From Symbiodinium natans (taxonomy: Eukaryota; Sar; Dinophyceae; Suessiales; Symbiodiniaceae), in the NCBI GenBank assembly GCA_905221605.1, contig CAJNDS010000168.1, positions 152,501 to 207,983 on the forward strand: 55,483 nt of DNA. The letters are read 5' to 3'. Each line of letters begins with the position of its first letter. Positions within the stretch are counted from its first letter, which is position 1. Of the stretch, positions 31,562-41,866 are shown piece after piece. The position numbers were made by a program, and so were the translations under genes. The notes under the pieces are model-generated. The model made no database searches and was not told where the DNA came from. It worked only from the letters and a program-made list of their open reading frames with translations.

Positions 31562-31911
31562 GGAACCTCAAGGGCCAGCTGCAGCTGGGTGCGTTGCAAT
31601 ATCCTAGGACGGCCAACGAGAGCATCGCCGAATGGCACCACTTTTTGGAGATCCTGGCGGGCACCTATGACTCCAAGCTTCGCAACATGCGCATCCGGGA
31701 CAACCTCTACGGGAACACGCAGTTCATCGCGGCCTTCCCGGTGGAACGAGTGCCCAAGCATCCGCTCTCGGGCATCTCGACCCGCTCCGGCGACCTCTGT
31801 CGCTTCAGCTTCAGCAACATGGAGGCGGAGCGCGTGGACCAGTGCTTCGTGCACATGCTCTCCTACCAGCTCGTGACGCTCTCAGGAGCTGGGGTCAGTT
31901 CCCTCGACTAG
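31562..31911 (+). pseudogene. Polinton-like major capsid protein, 3' fragment
   Basis: This continues the capsid frame after the retrotransposon and ends with TAG at 31909-31911. About 117 codons hold the C-terminal part typical of these capsids: FIAAFPVERVPKHPLSGIST, then SGDLCRFSFSNM, and a final VTLSGAGVSSLD strand ending in the LD that commonly closes this family. No stop or frameshift lies within either fragment, so the two lesions visible are the 5' truncation at 22470 and the copia insertion. The fibre gene starts 6 bp downstream. Confidence 0.7.
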
Positions 31912-31920
31912 TAAAACATG
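31911..31920 (+). promoter_or_regulatory. A-rich start-proximal motif before the fibre gene
   Basis: GTAAAACATG overlaps the capsid stop codon and the fibre start. Similar A-rich motifs sit at the next two starts (TATAAAATG, GATAAATG). The form recalls late promoters of large DNA viruses (TAAAT(G)); the role is inferred. Confidence 0.4.
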
Positions 31921-34900
31921 AGTCTTTTTGAGTCGACCATCACCGGCAACATCCTCAACGATGGCCAGACCCCCATCACCACCATCGAGATGCAGGGGAT
32001 CTCTGCGGGGCAGCTCGCAACGGTCCTCACGGCCTACACACCCCTCACAGACACCGCTGCCAACACCGCATCCATCGGGACCAACTCGTCCGCCGTCGCG
32101 GCACTGCAGGCCCAGGTGGCAGCCATCCCGGCACCGCCCGATTTGACCCCTTACGCTTTGGCAGCTGACTTGGCAGCCGCCGAGGGCCTCATCGCCGGCA
32201 ACGCTTCTTCCATAACCACTCTCAGCACCAGCCTCACCACGGGTCTGGCGGGGAAAGCGAACCAAAGCGCCCTCGACGCGCTGCAGCTGGACGTGAACTC
32301 CAAGAGCACGCCCGCCTCCGTGGACCTCAAGCTAGCCAACCATCCCACTAACGCATCCATGAACTCGGCCATCACCAGTGCCGACAACGCCGTGCTCGCG
32401 CAGGTCGCGAGCACCTATGGGCTGAAGAGCACGCAGGACCAGCTGGCCCTCGACGTGGCGGCCCGGCAAACAGCCGCGGACGTCGACCAGAAAATAGCGA
32501 CGGCTCTTTTGGACCGGCCCACGACCACCGACCTCAGCAGCACAGTGGCCCTGCGCACCACACCCGCAGATGTCTCGCAGCTCATCGCCACGGCCCTTCT
32601 TCCTTTCGTGCAGCAGGCGGCCCTGGACGCCGCCCTGGCCGTCCGAGACGGGAGGCTCGACGCCGCCGAGGCGGCCCTGGCGGTGCTGCAGGCAGCGGGG
32701 CCTTTTGCGACGGCGGCGGACCTCTCGGCTTCCGAGACAAGCCTGCAGTCTGCCATCGACGCGCTCAACTCGGCGCTGGCTGCGCTCACCACCGGCGGGG
32801 GCACGAACCTCGCCAACGCCCAGGCGTGGCCCGGGCAGACGACCTGGGACCTCCTGTTGGGCACCAACACCATCCGCAACTGGCACTTCAATGCGCCCCT
32901 GAGCGTCACCCTCGAGAACGACAACTTCACGCTGAGCCTGGCCTGCGACGCGTACACGCAGGGAGAGGTCAATGCCCTGCTGGCCCCCCTGGCCAGCGAG
33001 TCCTGGGTGCTGGCCACCCTGGGCAGCTATTACGACTCCGGGGAAACCAATGCAGCAATCACTGAGCGCTGGCGGCCTACTACGACTCGGCCCAGACGGA
33101 TGCAGCGATTGCTACGGCCGTGGGCGGCATCGACCTGAGCGCATACGTGCCGTGGACCGGGCTTCAGGCGCCCATCCTGAACGAGATCGCTATAGCACTC
33201 GCGTCCTACTACGACTCCGCGCAAGTGGACGCCCTCATTGCGGGCGCAGCTATTTCCAACGCACCCGCCTGGAGCGGGAACACCACCTGGGAGCTCCTCG
33301 CCGGGCAGGCCCTGCGGAACCTGCACTTCACCGGGCCCCTGGTGGCCACGCTCCAGAACTCGGGCAACACGCTGCAGATCGAGTGCCAGGCCTACGACCA
33401 GAGCCAGACGTACACGCAGGCGGAAGTGAACGCGCAGATCTCGAGTGCCGTGGACGCCCTGAACGTTTCGCAGTATGCCATGCAAGCCGACATCGACAGC
33501 TCCATCGCCTCGGAGCTCACTAACTACTGGGACCAGGGCGAGACCTCGGCGGAGATCGCGAGCCAGATCAGCTCCTCTGGGCTCCTCACCGAAGTGCAGG
33601 GCGATGCCCGGTATCATCCCGTCAACGGCAACGCCGGAGGCGGAAGCATCATCCCTATGGTGCTCGACAACTTCACGCCCAGAATGATAAGGGCGCTGCT
33701 GCCCCAGGCGCCCCTGGGAGCGAACCTCATCCTCGGCAACTCCGCCACGGTGCAACTGACCTGCGACTGCTACTCGAAGAGCGAAAGCGACGGGAGATAC
33801 TTCTCCAACACCGACTACACACCTCTCGACTCCCGCTACCACGTGGTCAACGGCAACGCCGGTGGGGGAGGCATCATTCCTATGGTGCTCGACAATTTCA
33901 CGCCCAGAATGATAAGGGCGTTGCTGCCCCAGGCGCCCCTGGGAGCGAACCTGATCCTCGGCAACTCCGCCAACCTGTGACTGCTACTCGAAGAGCGAAT
34001 CGGATTCGCGCTATGCGCTGGCGGGGGCACCGCCCGCGGACCCCCTGCTGGTCAATGACGTGCGGGCCAACGGAGCCGATTTCTTGACGCTGCGGGGCGG
34101 CAGCCTGGGCATCGAGTTCGAGGCAAACGGCGGAACCGCAGTGGCCGACCTGTCCTCGAGCCAGTTCAGCCTCAAGACGGGGGTCAACATGCTGACCATG
34201 GGCCGCATCTTCGCGGACTCCGGCCTGGGCATCGCCACGGCCGGCAGCTTCCAAGCGGACACGGTGGAGCCCCTGCTTCCGACCAACCAGTTCCTCAACC
34301 TGAAGGCGGGCACCGTGTCTGTGCGTGTCACGGACCAGGCGGACCAGAGCCTCTGCACTTTTGCCACCTCGGAGGTGCACTCGGTAGCCCCGCGGCTGCG
34401 AGTGGACACGGAGCTCTACATCGACGACGCCACGGGCACGGCCACGGGGCTGGTGACCAATGCCATCTCCACGCGGGTCCAGGACACGCAGCTCACCATC
34501 ACCGGCGGCTCCGGGGGCACCGTTGTTACCGGCGCACTGGATGTGCAGGGCACGCTGACCTCGGGGAGCGTGGAGCTCAGCACGGAGCTGCGGGCGCCCA
34601 CGGTGCGGGCGAGGCCCACAGACGACTATTTGACCCTCACAGGCGGCACGCAGGGCACCTACCTCAACTCGGTGCTCTACACGGCTTCCGCCATCAGGGC
34701 AGACAACGGCATCGTCTCGAGCCCCGCGTACCTGGAGCTCATCGGCGGCAGCGTCGGCGTCCGGGCTCAGGGGGACCTGCAGGTCGTGTCCACCGTCAAC
34801 AGCGGGGACGTGACGGCGGAGGTGCTGAACCTCGCGGCCGCGGGCAACGCGCGGGCTCGGCCGAGCTCACCGCCTCTTCCGCGGGGGGCGTGCAGCTCTA

Positions 34901-35342
34901 CGCCCAGGACCAGGCCATCTTCCTGCGCACCTCCTCGGCGGGGCCGGCCAACCTCATCGTGGAATCGAACACGGGCGGGGCCAACGATGGGGAAGTGATC
35001 GTGAATTATGGGTTCCAAAATCTCTCGGACGAGAAGCTGAAGCACAGCGTGGAGCCCGCGGGGCTCGAGGAGCTGCAGGAGCTGTTCGACGCCGTGGCGC
35101 CCAAGTGGTACCGGCGGACCCAGGGCAGCCAGAAGCGCACGCTCGGCTTCATTGCGAATGAAGTGCAGGAGACGGGGCCCGTGGGCCAGGCGCTGTGCGG
35201 CAAGCTCGTGGATGAGGAGCTGGGAGAGCTCACCACTCTTGACTACAACCACATGTGCTGCGTTTTGTGGGGTGTCTGCCAGGGGCTCCAGGCCCGTGTG
35301 GAGGCCCTGGAGGAGAAGGGCAAGAAGCGGGGCCGCTCGTGA
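31918..35342 (+). pseudogene. Viral fibre protein with S74-type intramolecular chaperone domain, three frameshifts
   Basis: An Ala/Thr/Ser-rich shaft of about 380 residues (many LxTxxADVxxxIATAL-like heptad modules, probably a trimeric coiled fibre) is followed by repeated modules such as W.G.TTW.LL...LRN.HF..PL and NAGGGSIIPMVLDNFTPRM. The C-terminus is a peptidase S74-type self-cleaving chaperone: LSDEKLKHSVEP (Ser-Lys dyad motif), LGFIANEVQE and LDYNHMCCVLWGVCQGLQ. In phage tail spikes this domain trimerises the fibre and then cleaves itself off. Breaks: a 1-nt deletion near 33066, an ~11-nt deletion near 33970 at a ~225-bp internal duplication, and a 1-nt deletion near 34856. The three frames otherwise join smoothly. 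It lies 6 bp after the capsid stop and 6 bp before the integrase ATG. Sequencing indels cannot be excluded. Confidence 0.75.
33610..33985 (+). repeat. Tandem duplication inside the fibre gene (~225-bp period)
   Basis: The block from GTCAACGGCAACGCCGG through CTCGGCAACTCCGCC is present twice, at about 33630-33744 and 33847-33970, with few differences. The second copy ends in a small deletion that breaks the frame. Confidence 0.8.
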
Positions 35343-35351
35343 TATAAAATG
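35341..35351 (+). promoter_or_regulatory. TATAAAATG motif at the integrase start
   Basis: GATATAAAATG joins the fibre stop (TGA, 35340-35342) to the integrase ATG (35349). See the similar motifs at 31911 and 36373. The promoter role is inferred. Confidence 0.4.
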
Positions 35352-36359
35352 GACGCGGAGAACGTGAACCTATTCCGGCAGCTGGCCGCGGACTTCTCTG
35401 TCCGCGATGTGCGGAAGCTGCACCAGCTGGCACGGCGGGAATTCCCGAACCGGCCGGGCATGACCTATGCCCGAGCCGCGCGAGCTTTGCGGGACGACGT
35501 GGCCAGGCAGATTTTGGCCCCCAAGCCCCGGTCTTTAGGCAAGAGTGCGGCCGAGGGCCCCAACGATCGGCTGCAAGCTGATTTGATCGACTTCAACGTC
35601 AACACTCGGGGGGCCAACAAGTACGGGCTGATTGTCTCAGACGTTTTCACCCGAGAAGCAGTGACCAAAGCCCTGCCCGACAAGAAGACAGAGACGGTCT
35701 CGGCAGCAGCCCGGGAGATCATCCCGAAGCTGGTGGAGGAGGAAACCAATTATGTTGTGTCCACGGATCAAGGGGTTGAATTCAATGGCCTGGAGGGGGC
35801 GCTGCCGGACCCCGTGGTGCACAGAGTGAAGGACCCCTCGGATCGGAACGCTCTGGCAGTGGTAGATAGAACCATCCAAACCTTGAAACGGGACCTGGCC
35901 AGCGACGTGGCCCGGCATGGGGGCAACTGGAGCGAGCACCTGCCTGACGCAACCTTGGCCTACAACCGCCGGCCACACGAGGCTGTGCATGCGGCCCCCG
36001 AGGATGTGGAGCACCAAAAATCCACCATGTTCCGATTGTACCAGGACAATGCAAAAAAGTTCCAGCACAACATGCAGCTCACCCGGCGCAGGCAAGAGAG
36101 ACTGGAGGAGATGGGGGCCTTCCGGGCCCCAACCAACGCGCGACGAAGCTTCGAGCCCCAATATGGAACCGCCAAGGACGTGGCATCCTACGACAGCATG
36201 GTGGTCAAGGCCACCGATGGCTCCGAGACCTTACTAAAGCATGCCTTACCCGTGCCCGGCGGGAGCGCTGAGCCTAAAGCGAGACTCACCCGCCCACCAG
36301 TACCACTGGCAATCAGGCAACTGCGAGACTTCAATCCAGGGCCTGCTGCCCCGCCCTGA
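35349..36359 (+). CDS. Retroviral-type (rve) integrase of a Polinton-like element, D,D,D triad
   Basis: A 336-residue intact protein. An N-terminal helical region (1-70) lacks an obvious HHCC zinc finger. The rve core spans about 72-210. The catalytic positions read D78 (LQADLIDF), D140 (STDQGVEF) and D173 (ALAVVDRTIQTLK), where the family normally has Glu in the third place. D140 and D173 are 32 residues apart, near the usual 35. LAYNRRPHEAVH follows the core, as in Polinton integrases. The C-terminal part (230-336) is basic and Pro-rich. In Polintons and some virophages this enzyme inserts the viral DNA. It follows the fibre gene by 6 bp. It is intact while its neighbours are broken. Confidence 0.85.
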   Translation: MDAENVNLFRQLAADFSVRDVRKLHQLARREFPNRPGMTYARAARALRDDVARQILAPKPRSLGKSAAEGPNDRLQADLIDFNVNTRGANKYGLIVSDVFTREAVTKALPDKKTETVSAAAREIIPKLVEEETNYVVSTDQGVEFNGLEGALPDPVVHRVKDPSDRNALAVVDRTIQTLKRDLASDVARHGGNWSEHLPDATLAYNRRPHEAVHAAPEDVEHQKSTMFRLYQDNAKKFQHNMQLTRRRQERLEEMGAFRAPTNARRSFEPQYGTAKDVASYDSMVVKATDGSETLLKHALPVPGGSAEPKARLTRPPVPLAIRQLRDFNPGPAAPP

Positions 36360-36370
36360 TTCTTTTCATG

Positions 36371-36381
36371 CATGATAAATG
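36371..36381 (+). promoter_or_regulatory. GATAAATG motif at the dioxygenase-like start
   Basis: CATGATAAATG contains TAAATG at the ATG of the next gene, 19 bp after the integrase stop. The resemblance to a late viral initiator is suggestive only. Confidence 0.35.
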
Positions 36382-36957
36382 AGCTCTGGGCTGTCAGCTG
36401 CCTGTGAAGCTGTCATGCAAAATCCTTCTGAGCAAAATCTGGTTGACCTGCTGGATTGTTGGTCACCCCAATGGAAGCATCGCGGACGCCAACGAGGCAT
36501 TGGCTCGGGATCATATGACATTTACTGCACCCTAGGACTGTATGCTTTTGGAGGCAACACCCCTTGCATGTCGAAAGCATCCGCCAAGAAAGAAGCATGT
36601 GTCGCAGTCAACCATTTCTTGCGAGATCGCTTTCCAAATGGAAAATGGACTTCCCTTGCGGTGATTCTGAACCCTCACATAGGACTCCATCGCGACATGG
36701 GGAACATGATTGGCATGCCAAATTATGCGATCGCACTGGGCAGCTTTGCTGGAGGCAAAGTCTGGATTGAAGATGAACATGGCACGTCACCGGACGAAGT
36801 TGTGATGAAAAACAAAATTCATCAGCTTCGCGGATCCTGGCTGGACATGCACGACAATCCAGTATCCTTCGACGCGCGCCGGTTCCACAAAGTCGAGCCA
36901 CACGTAGGTCACATGTGGGCCATTGCGGCATACACTCCCACTGCCTTCAAACGTTAA
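36379..36957 (+). CDS. 2OG-Fe(II) dioxygenase-like domain protein
   Basis: A 192-residue protein with a jelly-roll-type pattern: TLGLYAFGG (51-59), then LAVILNPHIGLHRDMGN with an H104-x-D106 iron-ligand pair, FAGGKVWIED (123-132), and a distal H170 in FDARRFHKVEP followed by AIAAYTP. Spacing fits the HxD...H triad of 2OG-Fe(II) enzymes. The Arg that normally anchors 2-oxoglutarate about ten residues after the distal His is not evident (Met179/Trp180), so activity is uncertain. I associate similar domains with dinoflagellate retroelement-type proteins. It starts 19 bp after the integrase on the same strand but looks less GC-rich, so it may or may not belong to the viral cluster. Confidence 0.65.
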   Translation: MSSGLSAACEAVMQNPSEQNLVDLLDCWSPQWKHRGRQRGIGSGSYDIYCTLGLYAFGGNTPCMSKASAKKEACVAVNHFLRDRFPNGKWTSLAVILNPHIGLHRDMGNMIGMPNYAIALGSFAGGKVWIEDEHGTSPDEVVMKNKIHQLRGSWLDMHDNPVSFDARRFHKVEPHVGHMWAIAAYTPTAFKR

Positions 36958-39139
36958 TGAAAAATGCGAAGAATTGACATCTCTGGGGTTCCCTGTTCCC
37001 AGACTTAAGTCTCTGCACGCAGAAACTCAGTCTCTACCACAGTCTCTGCCCTAAATCAGGCGGACTCGACCCAATCACTCGAAGAAACTCCGACCCCCGC
37101 CAGGCCACACCACGGCCCAAAAGATTTTGCACGCATTTTACGGGCACTTTTGACCCTTCTAAAAGCCAGCCCTAAGCCCTCAGGACCACGTTTTAGAACG
37201 AGTTACCACCAAATCAGGAAGGAAGGACTTGCCCCCACAACCAAACAGCCAGAAGCAACACAACAGAGGCCAGTTTTGAAACACAGATACAAGAGAGAGC
37301 GATAGTGCTTCTCCTTTCTGGTTCTGGACACTTCTGTGTGGAGAATATGCACCCACTGCCTTGGCAAGGGGCCATCAAGCACCTGTGGAGCAACCTGACC
37401 TTCAAAAAGGCCGTCATAGGCCGGACCACCTCTGCCCATTTCCTCGACGCATCCGGCTTGCTCTTGCGGCCTCGATGGCCACCAATTGAACACTTTTGGT
37501 CAGTTTATAACTTGGAATGGCCTGACACTTCTCACAGAATGGCTGTTTTTCTAGGCGAGTGTTGCCCCTAGAGTGCTTGCTCCGCCTTTGGCTGCGCCGG
37601 TAGAAGTGAACACTGCGGCAGCCTCGCTGGCGGTCATCAGCATCTCTTCTGAACTAACGAAGGTTCTTCCTGCCCGATGGAGGACATGTCCGATGCGAAG
37701 GACGAACCCGAGGCACAGGTGAATGATTGGCGCTTCTCGGGGCTGCAAACCACCAACCTTGCAGCTTTGCGAGAAGTGGATGTCTCAGTCCCTTTCCGGC
37801 TGCCAGTCATCTTCGAAGCGCATTGGAAAGTGTACACAATGAAGTTTTACCGCTTCTGTTGGCAGTCCAACGTGATGCGAGCTCTCGCATCTCCTTGCCC
37901 ACATATCTCACAGGCCTCGGTTCTGGAGGAACCATCACCAACCAGATTGCAATTTCCGAGGCCCATGCGACATTTACCTTCGGATCTGCTACTTGGTACG
38001 GAGCATCATCGCGTGCCTCCTCCCACAGAAGCTCTTGCCCTCCGAAGACTCACACTTTACTGCCTTCAAGGGCGACGGACGCACGCAGCACCCCTGGGCC
38101 CCCGGCCTCACAATCCGCCAGGTGTTATCGGCAGGACCCGGAGCATGTGGTGTGCCTGCATTGCTGAGCGACCCTGATTGGCTGCTGGCGGACCATATCG
38201 AGCTCCCCGAGAAGTCGTCGGGGCAGGGTAGAGAGTGCCTCCCCTTTTTCCATTTTAATCGATTTATGCGCGCCGGGCCTTGTGTTGTCGCGACAGACAG
38301 ACCAGCAACCGAGGTATGCCTGCATTCTGGTGCTACTACTGTGCACGGACAAAGTAAAGGATGCCATTGTCTCCTGGTCATTGCTTTGCACATGCAGCAC
38401 ATTGCAGCCACAAGTAACAGCTACCTGCGACGACACGCTGCATTCCTTTTCAGGTTGCGCGTTGGATGTGCCTTGGCTCAAGCTCAGTGGCTGGCTGACT
38501 GAACGAGGTGCCCCTTGTGTTGAGGGTGTAACGCTCCTGGCTGGTTTTTTCTTTGTTTCTCGCTTCTCTGTTTCTTCTCCTGTGTGCTCTGCTTGGAGTG
38601 GTCCTCCCCTTCTTGGAATTCTCCTTTGTTGGTGTTTGGGCTTTTCTGGGATCTTGGTGTTTGAAGGTTGCCTCGTGGTGTCCGCTGTCTGTGTGGTAGT
38701 CACATGAGTTTGGCCTGCCATGTCGGTGAGTGATGCCATGGAGTCGTATGCCTGTCAACCGTATGTGATCCGGGTTGGAGCGCAAGCACTCCAAGTTCAG
38801 TTGCAGGCGTCATCCTGCCTCACGAACTCGATGTTGCCGGTTTGGGCCGACACTTCCCGCCGGAAATACAACCTTTGTTGTGTCTGGACCGCTGCCTTTG
38901 AGAAACAGCAACGCCGTCTGCTTCGCCCGGCAACCACGGTTCGCTGTTTCCCCCTGCATGCATGGAGGCCAGGCATCGGCATCATGCCGCATAGCAGTGC
39001 CCTCATGGGGCGCGCGTGCTTTGCTTGGTGACGCGATAGACCTTCCCCCTTGGGCGAGTGTTGTCACCGAACAAGGAGTGGGTAGGGAGACGGGCAAACT
39101 CCACCACTTAATCCCTAGGGTCTGCTGGCCGGACAATAG
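36958..39139. other. No intact gene; possible decayed coding sequence
   Basis: Partial frames at about 37677-38170 (plus) switch between frames, and one at 38720-39031 is short. None has a recognisable domain. A T-rich stretch lies at about 38540-38660. The interval may hold a decayed upstream part of the following open frame. Confidence 0.35.
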
Positions 39140-40431
39140 TCCTCCACACCGCCGATTCCTCCACGTGTTGGCGAACACCCAGTGGGTGCGGTAAGTAGGA
39201 TTGAGCCACCTCCCGCGCCAGTTGCAGCCGACCTGCCACCGTGGCAGGTCCTTAGCCACCCAGGTCCACAGGTCCTTGCGGCGACCGCAATGCAGGCTTT
39301 ATGCCAGCTTCGCACTCTCAGTGCTGACCATGCGCCGGGGCCTCCGGAGCCTGAGGATCTTGCGCAGGCACTAGAAAGTAATCAGAATTTTCCTGAGCCC
39401 ACCCCTAGCGGCGTCCTGCCATTGAGATTGGCCTCTGGAGCCATTTCTGGCGAACCGCCTGAGCCGCAAGGTCTCCACCCAGAGATCGACTACACTGCAC
39501 TACTCGGCTGCCTACTTCCACAGCTCCGGGCTGCTGAGTCCGCAGGAGCCCATGTCCTGCTCTTAGTCACGGACAGTCGCTGCTTCTTGTCTATTCCGCA
39601 TTTCCCCTACTTTGTCCGGCATTTGGTAGCACGCATGCAGTGGGAAGGCCCGTTTAAAGAGAGGTGGTTTCCCATCTTGGTAAACACCAAGGAAGCGGGG
39701 TTAGCTTCTGTGCACTTTACGTGGGCGGGGCCCGAAATTCTGGCAGTCCTCAGAGTCCTTGCGCCAGGGGTGGTCTTGATGTTGCTTGACCATGACACCT
39801 TGTTCACTGCCAGGTGGGAAGCAGAAGAGCTGCGAAGGCTTGCAGTCCTCGATCTACTGCCCAATACCTTCTCGACGGAGTCACTGGGCAGCATGGAAAT
39901 CGAGACGGACGAGACACAGCCCTGTGGCTCGCTTCCAGCCTCGCCGTGGAGTTGCTCGCCGGATGGGTCCATACCGTGTGGGGCCCGATCGCCAAACTCA
40001 ATTGGCATGGTTTGTGCGTCCGAGGACCAGCTTGAAGCAAATGGGGGATTGGTCATCTTCTACCCGAATGCTCCGGACGGCAAAACTCCCCGGCCCCCTC
40101 GCTTTTGCATCCCTAGCAACGTCGCTAGTGCGGTGACCTCCATTGGTACTGCGTTGAGCCGAGCCCTGCAGCTAGTCATCATGCCCAGTGAAGTGCCCAC
40201 TCCATTGCCTGGTATGCATGAGCAGGTGCCGTTGGACCAGATCCATTATCGGCAATGTCTACGCAACACCCCTCTTGCCGGAACCACTGCTCACAAGCAT
40301 TCTGACTTTGTGTTTGCGTGGGCACTTTTAGGAAGATACATACATGAAGTTGCGTGGAAAGCGGCCGACCTTAATACTGGCCGGCCAGCGCCAGACATCC
40401 AGTTTGGCGCCTCCCCAGTCAGGCAGGTCAT
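39140..40431 (+). CDS. Glycosyltransferase-like protein fragment, cut by satellite DNA
   Basis: The frame is open from just after a TAG (39137-39139) to the satellite boundary, then runs on meaninglessly to 40654. No ATG lies near its start (the first is about 39290), so an upstream exon or decay is likely. Visible features are a Pro-rich N-terminal region, then HVLLLVTDSRCFLSIPHFPY, FPILVNTKEAGLASVHFTW, VVLMLLDHDTLF and ANGGLVIFYPNAP. The LDHD motif followed by a GLVIF strand resembles nucleotide-sugar (GT-A fold) transferases with a DxD motif. Similar LDHD proteins are, to my recollection, abundant in dinoflagellates. Function is not established. The natural C-terminus is lost where the first satellite unit begins (TGCAGCTCAACTGG). 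Confidence 0.5.
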
Positions 40432-41229
40432 GCAGCTCAACTGGCGGACCAGCAGAATTGCCAGGACGAAGCCCAAGTTCCGGGGAAGTCGGGCGACCCC
40501 GCTTTCAGGGCCGCAAAACACAAGCAATTCTGGCTTCGCGAGGACGGGCCTCCACAGTTGCAGTTCTGCCTCACTGCAGCATTACAAAGACGAGTGTGCA
40601 GCTGCTTCGGACAAGCCCCCGTGCGCTCAGCGCGACGCTGCCCAAAGTGACTAGAACAAGGGCAGGTGCGCAGCCAACGAGATCCGGTTGCTTGAGCCCA
40701 CAGGCTCAAATTCGGTGCCAAAAAATGGGGCCGTCTCGCGGTCCCAAAAATGGTGCCGCGAAATGGACCAGCTCCCGCAGCACAATTTGGAACTGAATTG
40801 GAGGCGTGAAACCGCGACCCCAAAATTGGGGCCGTTTGGCGACCCCAGTTTTGGGGTCGCGAATTCTTCTATTTTTGGGCTCAATCCCGCGCTTTCCAGA
40901 CTGCTACACTCAGGCGACTCTGGCCCACAGACAAGCACTTAACGTGGAAAGATCAATTACTGAGAACCACGACCTCCGAGGGCAGCTTTCTTGTGGAAGC
41001 GATCAACATGAAAGAAACGTGCACAGGGGAGGCCCACACACGCGAAGCCAGAATTGCCTAGATTTTTCGACCCCAGATTTGGAGTCGCGTAAACTGGCAA
41101 ACATGTGTACAGTACAGGAACGACTTGGTCTCCTAGGACTTGCTGAAAATCAAGCCCCAAAAAACAATCTCGAAACCAAACAAGTTGGCCTGATGTGGCC
41201 TCAAACCCACACGGTCTTGCTTTGTTGCG

Positions 41230-41397
41230 ACACGTTTGTGGCCTGTTGTGGCCTGACGTGGCCTGAAAACCACACGTTTGTGGCCTGTTGTGGCCTGACG
41301 TGGCCTCAAAAACACACGTTTGTGGCCTGTTGTGGCCTGATGTGGCCTCAAAAACACACGTTTGTGGCCTGTTGTGGCCTTGTTGTGGCCTCACGGC
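41230..41397 (+). repeat. 42-bp GTGGCC minisatellite within the satellite (first unit shown)
   Basis: About four copies of ACACGTTTGTGGCCTGTTGTGG plus 20 more bases. As 42 is a multiple of three, one frame reads a 14-residue repeat (HTFVACCGLTWPQK). Copy number varies: the second unit has a partial deletion near 43706 and the seventh lacks one copy near 53560. Confidence 0.9.
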
Positions 41398-41716
41398 GTA
41401 TTTTTCCCCGGAAAAATGCATTTGTGGCCATGGGGACTCGGGACCCTATAATACTATTGAAAGGGTCCCCACGCACAGCAGACGTAGGGTAATGAGGCCA
41501 GATCCGAAGACCGACCAGAATTTTAATCCAGGTTTTTTCCCAAGTCGCTTATCTTCTAAACTGAACATTGTTACAAGTGTTCAAAGACGACCTATGCTCT
41601 GTTAGGCGCCGAAGAAAAGTTGGCAGACATAGAAATCACGTGGGGTCCCATGGCTTCACCACTCCTCCGCTGCCCGTCACTGCATCACTTTCTCTCACTC
41701 CGTCGTCCTCGCTTCC

Positions 41717-41725
41717 TCACTCTTT

Positions 41726-41805
<80 letters not shown>

Positions 41806-41866
41806 CTCACTTTCATTCTCACTCTCACTCTCACTCTCGCTCTCGCTCTCGCTCTCACTCTCATCC
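41717..41866 (+). repeat. CTCACT/CTTTCACT microsatellite within the satellite (first unit shown)
   Basis: A polypyrimidine tract of CTCACT, TTCACT and CTCGCT units, present in every complete satellite unit (for example about 44094, 45954, 47860, 49785, 52145 and 54005) with length variation. Confidence 0.92.

Noticed and set aside
40875-40895. TTTTTGGGCTCAA in each satellite unit resembles the dinoflagellate spliced-leader core
   Set aside because: It differs by inserted bases, lacks the rest of the leader and a following donor site, so the match is probably chance.
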